Source: Desulfobacula sp.
GTDB taxonomy: Bacteria > Desulfobacterota > Desulfobacteria > Desulfobacterales > Desulfobacteraceae
NCBI GenBank assembly: GCA_018702715.1
Contig: JABIYQ010000232.1
Span: forward strand, 1-17,802
DNA: 17,802 nucleotides
Reading direction: 5' to 3'
The notes below the pieces were generated by a model that was given only the letters and a program-made list of their open reading frames with translations, was not told the DNA's origin and ran no database searches. A program made the position numbers and the translations under genes. Below, in pieces: positions 1 through 6,537 of the stretch (position 1 is its first letter; each line of letters begins with the position of its first letter).

Positions 1-54
1 AGACGAGATCATCTTAAAATAATCAAGTAAAACTGACGGAAAATAAGAAATATT

Positions 55-2661
55 ATGACTACTGAAAACTATTGTCAGGCATGTCGCAAAAGAGCCACAC
101 CCTATGCATTTACTTATAAATTGGATAACACCTTTCAATTAATGGTTCGTGAAGAACTATCCTTTGTTACCACAGGAAAAATCAAACATTCTCATGCGGT
201 TATCACATTGATTAACCAAATTAAGACCCATATCCAATCCATAATTGGCACCATTAAAAATCCTGAACAAATTCAAAAAATCAACAATTTACTTGATGTA
301 ATCGCTCAATATGAAAAAAGTTTTGCTGAAGTTGCCAAGACCAAAATAGATATGGAAACAATGAAAAGCCGGTTGCTACATGAATCCAGTCGGCTTATCA
401 AAAATGCCGATGCCATGAAAAAGATTGATAGAGGCGCTTTTCAAATTCTAAAAATCATGAATGAAATTATTCTGGAAGAAAAAAATTTTATCGTCACGGG
501 CAAAGAAAGTTCTGGACGAAAAGTGTTGGAATACTCTGATATGATCAATCACATGGCACTTAAAATTAAAAATACTGCCCAAGATAGTTCCATCAGACTT
601 CATGCCTATCGGATTGCCAATATTGCCAATGTGTATGAAACCATATTTAAAAAATTTATCGATTCTCAAAAGTTACAATTGCAAACACTTCGTAATATGG
701 CCAAAGATTTTATCCGCTTTGAAAATGAGATAGAGGGTTACATTAATCTTGTGTCCAAAAAAGAAGGTCAATTCATTTATTTTTTACAAAATTTAATATT
801 TTTTATATCATGGATTGTTTTATTAATAGGTATTCTTGCTACTTTTTTCCTTTCAAAACGAATCACGGCCCCTATTAATGATTTAAAAGAATCAGCATCA
901 AAAGTACATTCAGGAAACTTGGATGTTCGGGTAAAAGTTACAAGTCCAGATGAAATAGGACAATTGGGTAATCTCTTTAATGAAATGACAAAAAGGCTTA
1001 AGCATAACTTTGACAGCCTTGAGAATTACCGTGATCATTTGGAAGACATGGTCAAGGAGAGAACCTTAAAAATGGAAGAAGAAATCAATCAACACAAAAA
1101 AACTCAGCTGGCATTGAAAAAAGAAAAAGATAAAGCCCTCCAATATTTTGATATCACGGGATCCATTCTTGTTGTACTCAATACGGATCAGACAGTGGCA
1201 CTCATCAACTCGGCAGGCAGTAAATTATTGAACGATAAAAAAGATAATATCATTGGAAAAAACTGGATTAATATTTATATCCCTGAAGAAGACCGACCCA
1301 AAACCCGTAAGGCATTTGACGAGTTAGTTTATGGAAATTCCAAGCATATTGAATTCAGTGAAAATACTGTTATTACCCGACAGGGCGAAAAAAGAATCAT
1401 TTCATGGCACAATACCGTGTTGCGTGACAATGATGAGCATATACTGGCAACATTGAGCGCAGGAGAAGATATTACGCATGTCAGGCAGATGGAAGATGAA
1501 AGGAAACACCTCCAGAAAAAATTACACCAGGCCCAAAAATTAGAGTCAATCGGAACTTTAGCCGGTGGAATTGCACATGATTTTAATAATATTCTTTACC
1601 CCATCATCGGCTTTACTGAACTTACGATGAAGGATCTTCCAAAAGACAATAAGGTTCAGGAAAATCTGAGTAATATCCTCCAAGGCGCGATAAGGGCTAA
1701 AGACCTAGTTGAGCAAATTCTTTCATTCAGCAGGCAAAAAGAGGTAACTAAAAAACCTATTTCCATTCAACCCATAATAATTGAAGCATTAAAATTATTA
1801 AGATCTACTATCCCAAGAAATATTGAAATTTGTCAGGATATTTCTCTTGATGGGGGTATTATATTGGGTGACCCAACGGAAATACATGAAATTATAATGA
1901 ATCTTTGTACAAATGCTTACCATGCCATGGAAAAATCCGGAGGTGTCTTAACCATTAAGCTTAAACAAGCCCACATTCATCTTGAAGATGAAAAACGATT
2001 CAATCTTAAAAAGGGTAATTATTGTATTTTAAGTGTTCGCGATACGGGTCTGGGTATCTCAAAAAATATTATGGATCAAATTTTTGATCCATATTTCACC
2101 ACTAAAAAAGTGGGGAAAGGTTCTGGTTTAGGCCTTGCCGTCATTCATGGTCTTGTTAAAGAATATAAAGGGACCATAATGGTTGACAGTGAAATGGGTA
2201 AAGGGACAACTTTTAATATTTATTTACCATCAACCGAAAAAAGTAATCAGATTAAAAAGGAAAAGAAAATTTCAAAAGCTGTTTTGGGCACTGAACATAT
2301 TTTATTTGTGGATGATGAAGAGGCTATTGTAACAATTGGAAGCCGGACTCTTGAACGACTTGGGTATACGGTTACAGGAGTAACAAGTAGTCATGATGCC
2401 TTACAAATTTTTAAATCTGAACCCGACATTTATGATATTGTTATTACGGATATGACCATGCCTGGGATGGTGGGTACAGAACTTTCAAAAGAATTAAAGA
2501 AAATCAGAGCTGAGATTCCAGTCATTATCTGTAGTGGATATAGTGTAGACATGGACACTGATAAAACAAAATCGTATGATATTCAAGGGTTTGTAACTAA
2601 ACCTGTTTTAGGAAATGATTTATCCAAAAAAATAAGAGAAATTCTTGATCAGCCCCAATAA
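55..2661 (+). CDS. Hybrid sensor histidine kinase with C-terminal receiver domain
   Basis: Signal-transducing kinase of 868 residues. In order: a helical, polar region (1-242) with an EKNFIVTG stretch like helical-bundle ligand-sensing domains; one membrane segment (about 243-267); HAMP (about 266-320); a coiled linker; PAS (about 361-480); HisKA with AGGIAHDFNN and phospho-acceptor His508; an ATPase domain with N box (NLCTN, 616-620), G1 box (DTGLG, 663-667) and GKGSGLGL; and a receiver domain with FVDDEE, phospho-acceptor Asp799 and Lys849. It should phosphorylate itself and pass phosphate to Asp799 or an external partner. No DNA-binding output domain is present and no partner regulator is next to it. 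Oddity: a sensor region of this kind normally lies between two membrane segments, and the first is missing. Stops in all three frames lie just upstream of codon 1, and no good Shine-Dalgarno precedes the ATG, so the N-terminus may be truncated. The kinase assignment is secure; the signal is unknown. Confidence 0.93.
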   Translation: MTTENYCQACRKRATPYAFTYKLDNTFQLMVREELSFVTTGKIKHSHAVITLINQIKTHIQSIIGTIKNPEQIQKINNLLDVIAQYEKSFAEVAKTKIDMETMKSRLLHESSRLIKNADAMKKIDRGAFQILKIMNEIILEEKNFIVTGKESSGRKVLEYSDMINHMALKIKNTAQDSSIRLHAYRIANIANVYETIFKKFIDSQKLQLQTLRNMAKDFIRFENEIEGYINLVSKKEGQFIYFLQNLIFFISWIVLLIGILATFFLSKRITAPINDLKESASKVHSGNLDVRVKVTSPDEIGQLGNLFNEMTKRLKHNFDSLENYRDHLEDMVKERTLKMEEEINQHKKTQLALKKEKDKALQYFDITGSILVVLNTDQTVALINSAGSKLLNDKKDNIIGKNWINIYIPEEDRPKTRKAFDELVYGNSKHIEFSENTVITRQGEKRIISWHNTVLRDNDEHILATLSAGEDITHVRQMEDERKHLQKKLHQAQKLESIGTLAGGIAHDFNNILYPIIGFTELTMKDLPKDNKVQENLSNILQGAIRAKDLVEQILSFSRQKEVTKKPISIQPIIIEALKLLRSTIPRNIEICQDISLDGGIILGDPTEIHEIIMNLCTNAYHAMEKSGGVLTIKLKQAHIHLEDEKRFNLKKGNYCILSVRDTGLGISKNIMDQIFDPYFTTKKVGKGSGLGLAVIHGLVKEYKGTIMVDSEMGKGTTFNIYLPSTEKSNQIKKEKKISKAVLGTEHILFVDDEEAIVTIGSRTLERLGYTVTGVTSSHDALQIFKSEPDIYDIVITDMTMPGMVGTELSKELKKIRAEIPVIICSGYSVDMDTDKTKSYDIQGFVTKPVLGNDLSKKIREILDQPQ

Positions 2662-2777
2662 ACTTTATCAGATCTTCCTTTGTAATTTAGAACGCTATCA
2701 AATATATCAACCCAATATATTATTCAAGGAAATATCTAAAATAATTTTAGAATCGTAATGTAATAGGAGAATTTGCT
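2662..2777. other. AT-rich gap after the sensor kinase
   Basis: This gap lies between the kinase stop and the TTG start of the interrupted DUF364 gene. It holds the AGGAG ribosome site at 2765-2769 for that gene. No convincing terminator hairpin or further gene was seen. Confidence 0.5.
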
Positions 2778-2874
2778 TTGAGTCTAAAAAAAGAATTCAA
2801 TAAAATGATAATTGACTTGTCATCTAAATTTACGATCCCAAGTATCGCAAAAATATTTTTCCCGCCCTTTTATA
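2778..2874 (+). pseudogene. DUF4213/DUF364 protein, N-terminal fragment cut by the IS21 element
   Basis: A TTG start at 2778 has an AGGAG ribosome site 8 nt upstream (2765-2769). It opens a frame beginning MSLKKEFNKMIIDL and continuing to FFPPFY, after which the insertion sequence begins. The frame then runs only a few codons into the element before a stop. Joined to the fragment at 5655-6384, it restores FFPPFY-KGGQPKDAQ in frame. The reconstructed protein is about 272 residues, which fits a DUF4213 N-domain followed by a DUF364 Rossmann-like domain. The family is annotated as a putative heavy-metal chelation domain; its biochemical role is not established. The gene is presumably dead in this genome. 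Confidence 0.8.
2867..2874. repeat. Target-site duplication of the IS21 element, left copy
   Basis: The octamer cttttata occurs here and again at 5655-5662, directly flanking the element. Removing one copy plus the element restores the reading frame of the interrupted DUF364 gene. Eight base pairs lies within the range known for IS21-family duplications. Confidence 0.85.
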
Positions 2875-2880
2875 GTTTTG

Positions 2881-2899
2881 ATAACCTAAAAATGACCCA
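2881..2899 (+). repeat. IS21 left outer terminal repeat (L1)
   Basis: Reads ataacctaaaaatgaccca. It matches, in inverted orientation, the right outer repeat at 5627-5646, with identity over the aaaaatgaccc core. In this family such repeats are transposase binding sites. Confidence 0.75.
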
Positions 2900-2914
2900 T
2901 TAAAGCAAGAAATT

Positions 2915-2936
2915 ATAACCCAAAATTGACCCACCT
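2915..2936 (+). repeat. IS21 left inner terminal repeat (L2)
   Basis: Starts ataaccc and ends ttgacccacct. It matches the inverted right inner repeat at 5601-5622 with two mismatches in 22. It contains the TTGACC used as the -35 of the likely istA promoter, so transposase bound here could repress its own gene. Confidence 0.8.
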
Positions 2937-2955
2937 GTAATAGACTTCTGATAAT
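2926..2955 (+). promoter_or_regulatory. Likely istA promoter, -35 inside terminal repeat L2
   Basis: TTGACC (2926-2931), an 18-bp spacer and GATAAT (2950-2955) resemble a sigma70 promoter, placing the start near 2962, about 36 nt before the istA ATG. The -35 overlaps terminal repeat L2 and the -10 lies in the left arm of the hairpin at 2945-2989. Confidence 0.5.
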
Positions 2956-2989
2956 ACAGATTTCAAGAGGGCAAATCTATTATCAGAGG
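2945..2989 (+). promoter_or_regulatory. Hairpin over the istA translation start region
   Basis: The left arm ctgataatacagattt (2948-2963) pairs with aaatctattatcag (2973-2986) around the loop caagagggc, interrupted only by a two-base bulge. The stem can extend outward to bases 2945-2947 and 2987-2989, which takes up part of the istA Shine-Dalgarno AGGAG (2987-2991). Transcripts from the element's own promoter start after most of the left arm and could not fold it; transcripts entering from outside could. This matches the logic known for IS10 and IS50, which block transposase translation from read-through RNA. Confidence 0.5.
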
Positions 2990-2997
2990 AGAGGAGG

Positions 2998-4497
2998 ATG
3001 CTAACAGTGGATCAATATGAGTACATACGAATTGCATACAGGGTTTATGGTAAAACGATTAGAGAAATCACAAGAGAGACCGGTCATTCAAGGAACACAG
3101 TGAAAAAAGTATTAAAAAATGAATATATAGGTTACCGCTCCCGGCAAAACCAACCATTCCCATCACTTGGGCCTTACCTGGGAACGATAGACAAGTGGCT
3201 TGTAAAGGATAAGGATAATCCCAAAAAACAAAGGCATACCGGAACCAGGATTTATAACCGGCTTAGAAATGAAAAAGGTTATCAAGGGGCAAGCTCAACA
3301 GTGCTGCGCTACGTAAGGATTGCCAGACAAAAAATAGGGATCAGCGCCAGACAGGTTTTTATCCCATTAGATCCCCCGGTGGGTCAGGAAGCAGAAGTGG
3401 ATTGGGGTAAATGCACGGCAATCCTTGGTGGTATAAAAACTGTTCTTAAATTTTTCTGTATGCGTTCAAAATTTTCCGGTAAGCATTTTGTCCGCTGCTA
3501 TCCCTGTGAAAGACAACAGGCTTTATTTGATGCCCATATTCAGGCTTTTTCATATTTTAGCGGGCTTTTTCCTGTTCTAATTTATGACAATTTGACAACT
3601 GCGGTTCAAAAAGTCCTTATAGGTAAAGATCGCATTCTTCAAAAAGAATTTAAAAAATTCAGGGCATATTACAATTTCACAGCCCGATTTTGTACACCAG
3701 GAGAAGGCCATGAAAAAGGTGGAGTCGAAGGCCTTGTCGGATATTCACGGCGTAATTACATGGTCCCTGTTCCCAAAGCTGAAAACCTTGAGGATTTAAA
3801 CAGGATGCTTTTACAAGAATGCCTGGCCTATGGAGACCATCGTATCAGCGGCAAAGAGAGTTCAGTAAATAAATTGTATGAGCAAGAAAAGCATCATCTG
3901 CTTGGCCTTCCGGATATTGAATTCAGCAATACCCAAACGGCAAATGGAAAATCAGATAAGTACTCAACTGTAATAATAGACAAAAATCGTTATTCTGTGC
4001 CAACAGAATATGCATATCTGAAAATCCGAGCTGTTTTAAAAGTTGACAGGGTTGGCCTATATTATAGCAACAAAAAGATAGCAGATCACACAAGACTGTA
4101 TAATGTGAACAAATGGGGTCTTGATCCAACCCACTATCTGGAACTTATCGGACAGCGTCCCCGGGCATTTTCAAGTGCCCGTCCGATAAAACAGTGGCGG
4201 AAGACCTGGCCTTCCAGCTACGAACAATTGTTTGTCCGTTTTTGTGCAAGTAAAGGCGAGACAAAGGGAACAAAGGATTTTATTCAGGTCCTGTTACTTC
4301 ATAAAAAATATAATCCCAAGGATATCCAAGCTGCAATTGAAAACGCATTGAAAGCAAATGTGAGTTGCAGTAATGCCGTCTTTCAAATATTAATGAATTC
4401 ATTAGAACAGCCCACCTCTTTTAGCAGTCTTCCAAACTGGGGGATTCTTCCAACACCGGATGTCTCTGTATACAGCCAGATAGGAGGTGCCATATGA
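2998..4497 (+). CDS. istA: IS21-family transposase IstA
   Basis: DDE transposase of 499 residues that cuts and joins the element ends. The N-terminus carries a helix-turn-helix (about 15-40, with GKTIREITRETGHSRNTVKK). The catalytic core has Asp135 in VDWG, Asp197 in IYDNLTTAV and, most likely, Glu244 in the KGGVEG motif (Glu239 is nearby but less likely). The C-terminal region holds the usual IS21 beta-rich domain, with a RYSVPTEY stretch. The ATG is preceded by a purine-rich AGGAGAGGAGG; the AGGAG at 2987-2991 has the best spacing, 6 nt. The stop overlaps the istB start as ATGA, so the two are probably translationally coupled. Length and motifs are normal for the family. Confidence 0.95.
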   Translation: MLTVDQYEYIRIAYRVYGKTIREITRETGHSRNTVKKVLKNEYIGYRSRQNQPFPSLGPYLGTIDKWLVKDKDNPKKQRHTGTRIYNRLRNEKGYQGASSTVLRYVRIARQKIGISARQVFIPLDPPVGQEAEVDWGKCTAILGGIKTVLKFFCMRSKFSGKHFVRCYPCERQQALFDAHIQAFSYFSGLFPVLIYDNLTTAVQKVLIGKDRILQKEFKKFRAYYNFTARFCTPGEGHEKGGVEGLVGYSRRNYMVPVPKAENLEDLNRMLLQECLAYGDHRISGKESSVNKLYEQEKHHLLGLPDIEFSNTQTANGKSDKYSTVIIDKNRYSVPTEYAYLKIRAVLKVDRVGLYYSNKKIADHTRLYNVNKWGLDPTHYLELIGQRPRAFSSARPIKQWRKTWPSSYEQLFVRFCASKGETKGTKDFIQVLLLHKKYNPKDIQAAIENALKANVSCSNAVFQILMNSLEQPTSFSSLPNWGILPTPDVSVYSQIGGAI

Positions 4498-5255
4498 ATG
4501 CAGCCATGACGGCAATGCTCCAGGAGGACTTTCATTTTTTAAAGCTGTCCACAATGATGAAGAACCTTGAACACATCCATCGTCAGGCTTTGGAAAACAA
4601 GTTGGGTTATGATGAATTTTTATTAAATTTAACACAGGCAGAAGTCCAGGTTCGCAAAGAGAACGGCAGGAAAAGAAGAATCCGAGAAGCCTCGTTCCCT
4701 CTGCATAAACCGCTTGATACATTTAAATTTGACGCAGCCCCTGATTTGGATGCACGTTTCATAAATGATCTGGCAAACGGAAGTTACATAAAACAGAACA
4801 AAAATATAATATTCCTTGGTAAAAGTGGTACCGGCAAAACCCATCTTGCCACAGCTCTGGGTATTGAAGCATGTGACCAGGGCATCCGGACAAAATTTGT
4901 TACAGGATGTGGCCTTGTGAATGAGCTGACTGAAGCCCGTGATGAAAAAAGATTAAGGATATTAATAAAACGATATTTTAATTATGGCGTTTTGATCATT
5001 GATGAGCTGGGCTACGTACCCTTTTCCAAACAAGGGGCAGAACTGCTTTTCCAGGTTTTAGCCGAACGACATGAACGCAAACCGGTAATTATAACAACCA
5101 ACAAGGGCTTTGGTGATTGGACCCAAATATTTGGTGACCCATCCCTCACAGCAGCCCTGTTAGACCGGGTGACATACAGAGCCCATGTTATAGATTGTTC
5201 CTGGGATAGCTACAGGTTGGCTGAAACATTGAAAAACCGGAGAAATAAATCATGA
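4494..5255 (+). CDS. istB: IS21-family helper ATPase IstB
   Basis: AAA+ ATPase of 253 residues, related to DnaC/DnaA ATPase domains, which helps IstA select and remodel target DNA. The Walker A motif is GKSGTGKT (109-116) and Walker B is VLIIDE (166-171, Asp170/Glu171), followed by LGYVPFSKQGAELLFQVL, a typical IstB signature. The ATG overlaps the istA stop (ATGA) and has GGAGG 6 nt upstream (4483-4487). Its own stop overlaps the next start in the same ATGA manner, so three proteins can be made in series from one message. Length is normal. Confidence 0.95.
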   Translation: MNAAMTAMLQEDFHFLKLSTMMKNLEHIHRQALENKLGYDEFLLNLTQAEVQVRKENGRKRRIREASFPLHKPLDTFKFDAAPDLDARFINDLANGSYIKQNKNIIFLGKSGTGKTHLATALGIEACDQGIRTKFVTGCGLVNELTEARDEKRLRILIKRYFNYGVLIIDELGYVPFSKQGAELLFQVLAERHERKPVIITTNKGFGDWTQIFGDPSLTAALLDRVTYRAHVIDCSWDSYRLAETLKNRRNKS

Positions 5256-5503
5256 AAATGACCGTTTGTAATATTGCCAAAAGCAGGCTTGAGATAATTG
5301 ATATTAATATCACCAAGGATAATACAACCTGGTTTGAAGATATCTCAGAAAACAGGGGAATCCAAATGTTGACAGATTTTGAGGATTGCTTATTGATCAG
5401 CGAGTATAATTATAATTATCCTTTTTTAATTTATGACGTTACCAGAAAAAATATTGACTGCAATATCCACAAGGCTTTGGAGCTGAAAGAATTACATATA
5501 TAA
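5252..5503 (+). CDS. Small third protein of the IS21 element, function unknown
   Basis: A frame of 83 residues starting MKMTVCNIAKSRLEIIDINI and ending KALELKELHI. I do not recognise it. It has no signal peptide, membrane segment or nucleic-acid-binding motif; it is acidic and rich in Ile and Asn, with an aromatic patch YNYNYPFLIYD (about 51-61). Support for it being real: its ATG overlaps the istB stop as ATGA, exactly as istB overlaps istA, and it fills the space up to the palindrome at 5513. Standard IS21 elements carry only istA and istB, so this may be an accessory protein or a passenger. The frame could also be chance, since it is short. Confidence 0.55.
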   Translation: MKMTVCNIAKSRLEIIDINITKDNTTWFEDISENRGIQMLTDFEDCLLISEYNYNYPFLIYDVTRKNIDCNIHKALELKELHI

Positions 5504-5512
5504 AATCGAACC

Positions 5513-5552
5513 AGCCCCAAGGGAGGGCAGGATCCTGCCCTCCCTTGGGGCT
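5513..5552. terminator. Perfect 40-bp palindrome, likely bidirectional terminator
   Basis: The arms of 20 bases are perfect reverse complements (agccccaagggagggcagga and its complement), centred on a GGATCC at 5530-5535. It starts 9 nt after the third IS gene stops. As RNA it would form an extremely stable GC-rich hairpin. No U-tract follows in either direction, so classic intrinsic termination is not certain. It may stabilise the 3' end or block transcription entering or leaving the element. Confidence 0.55.
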
Positions 5553-5600
5553 CTGCCAAATTTTAGGTGGTGAAAAAGTTTATAAAGTTTTTTTTAATCA

Positions 5601-5622
5601 AGGTGGGTCAAAATTGGGTTAT
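5601..5622 (-). repeat. IS21 right inner terminal repeat (R2)
   Basis: Begins aggtgggtcaaa and ends ttgggttat. It is the inverted counterpart of L2 (2915-2936), with 20 of 22 positions identical. Confidence 0.8.
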
Positions 5623-5626
5623 AAAA

Positions 5627-5646
5627 GGGGGTCATTTTTCGGTTGT
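5627..5646 (-). repeat. IS21 right outer terminal repeat (R1)
   Basis: Reads gggggtcatttttcggttgt. It is the inverted counterpart of L1 (2881-2899), sharing the gggtcattttt core. Confidence 0.75.
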
Positions 5647-5654
5647 AAATTCTA

Positions 5655-5662
5655 CTTTTATA
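5655..5662. repeat. Target-site duplication of the IS21 element, right copy
   Basis: Second copy of cttttata, identical to 2867-2874, at the right junction of the element with the DUF364 gene. Confidence 0.85.
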
Positions 5663-6384
5663 AAGGTGGGCAGCCAAAGGATGCCCAGTTCATGGCCGTC
5701 TCTTTGGAAGACCAGGCCACAGGTATCAGCTATGTTCTTTTGCCTGATGAAAAAATGAAAGAATATAATTCCCTGGACCCGGATGATTTTGTAGGAAAAA
5801 AACCTGAAGATATCGCGCTAAAATTTGGAAACGAAGATCTTATAGAGGAGATGGTCAGTCTGGCTGCAATTAATGCAATTTGTCAGCACGTCATGAAAAC
5901 TACCCATCTCAAGGTTGAATCCAGTACGAATTCAATGGATCTGCTATCGATTTCCAAAGGAGACAAGATTGGCATGGTGGGATTGTTTTCAGGGCTGATT
6001 AATCCGATTCGGAAAGCGGGTGCAGAACTTATTGTTATTGAAAAAAATGAATTGTTAATTCAAAAAAATCCCCATTTACCCATAACCATGAATACGGCAG
6101 AGTTAAGCACATGCAATAAAATTTTATGCACCAGCACCACCATTTTAAATAATTCACTCGATGAAATCCTTTCCCATTGTTCACCTGAGGCACTTGTCGC
6201 CATTGTCGGGCCAACTGCAGGCTATTTTCCTGATCCTTTGTTTGCCCGTGGTGTTGATATAGTGGGCGGGAGAATCGTTACAGACGGTAAAAAATTAATG
6301 CAGCTTTTAAACCAGAATAAACATTGGGGGGATACCACTCAAAGAACTTGTTTCCAAAAATATTTATATACGGGAATGTTTTAA
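5655..6384 (+). pseudogene. DUF4213/DUF364 protein, C-terminal fragment
   Basis: This carries the remaining 240 or so codons of the interrupted gene, in frame from KGGQPKDAQFMAVSLEDQ. A Rossmann-like half includes KIGMVGLFSGLINPIRKAGA and VAIVGPTAGYFPDPLFARGV, then VDIVGGRIV, which fit the DUF364 domain. DUF4213/DUF364 proteins are described as putative heavy-metal chelation or metal-handling proteins; the substrate is unknown. There are no further frameshifts, which argues for a recent disruption. The frame stays open back into the IS right end as far as a TTG at 5545 inside the palindrome, but nothing there looks like a real start. A shortened product from an internal ATG is possible but unlikely to fold. 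Confidence 0.8.
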
Positions 6385-6471
6385 TTGCTCACAAAAATTT
6401 AGAAAATTATTGGGCTCTAAAATGGCATGATGATGTATGAATGAAAAGTTTAAAATTTCCATATAAAAACA

Positions 6472-6501
6472 TTGAAAAAAAGCAGTGTTCCGGACTATTA
6501 T
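6472..6501 (+). promoter_or_regulatory. Candidate promoter of the deiminase gene
   Basis: TTGAAA (6472-6477), an 18-bp spacer and TATTAT (6496-6501) precede the ATG at 6538 by about 36 bp. This supports the 6538 start over an upstream in-frame TTG at 6472, which would be the -35 itself. Confidence 0.5.
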
Positions 6502-6537
6502 GAAAACGGTTTTTTGATCGGTAAAAGGATAATCACC

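Larger units (their letters stand above)
2875..5654 (+). mobile_element. Complete IS21-family insertion sequence with an extra third gene
   Basis: An element of about 2780 bp carries istA, istB and a third small gene in one direction, bounded by an 8-bp duplication. Each end has two subterminal repeats, a hallmark of the family: the outer pair shares an AACC-N-AAAAATGACCC core (2881-2899 and 5627-5646, inverted), and the inner pair matches at 20 of 22 positions (2915-2936 and 5601-5622, inverted). The exact tips are uncertain. Outside the outer repeats the left tip reads gttttgataacc and the right tip, inverted, reads tagaatttacaacc. The usual TG/CA termini are not seen, so the ends could be off by 2 nt. 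All three genes are open and the duplication is intact, so the insertion looks recent and potentially active. Confidence 0.92.

Noticed and set aside
5545..5654. TTG start extending the DUF364 fragment into the IS
   Set aside because: The codons lie in the palindrome and IS right end, and FYKGGQ joins naturally to the fragment at 2778-2874 instead.
6472..6537. Upstream TTG start for the deiminase
   Set aside because: The Tat signal begins exactly at the ATG at 6538, and the TTG is part of a good -35 box.
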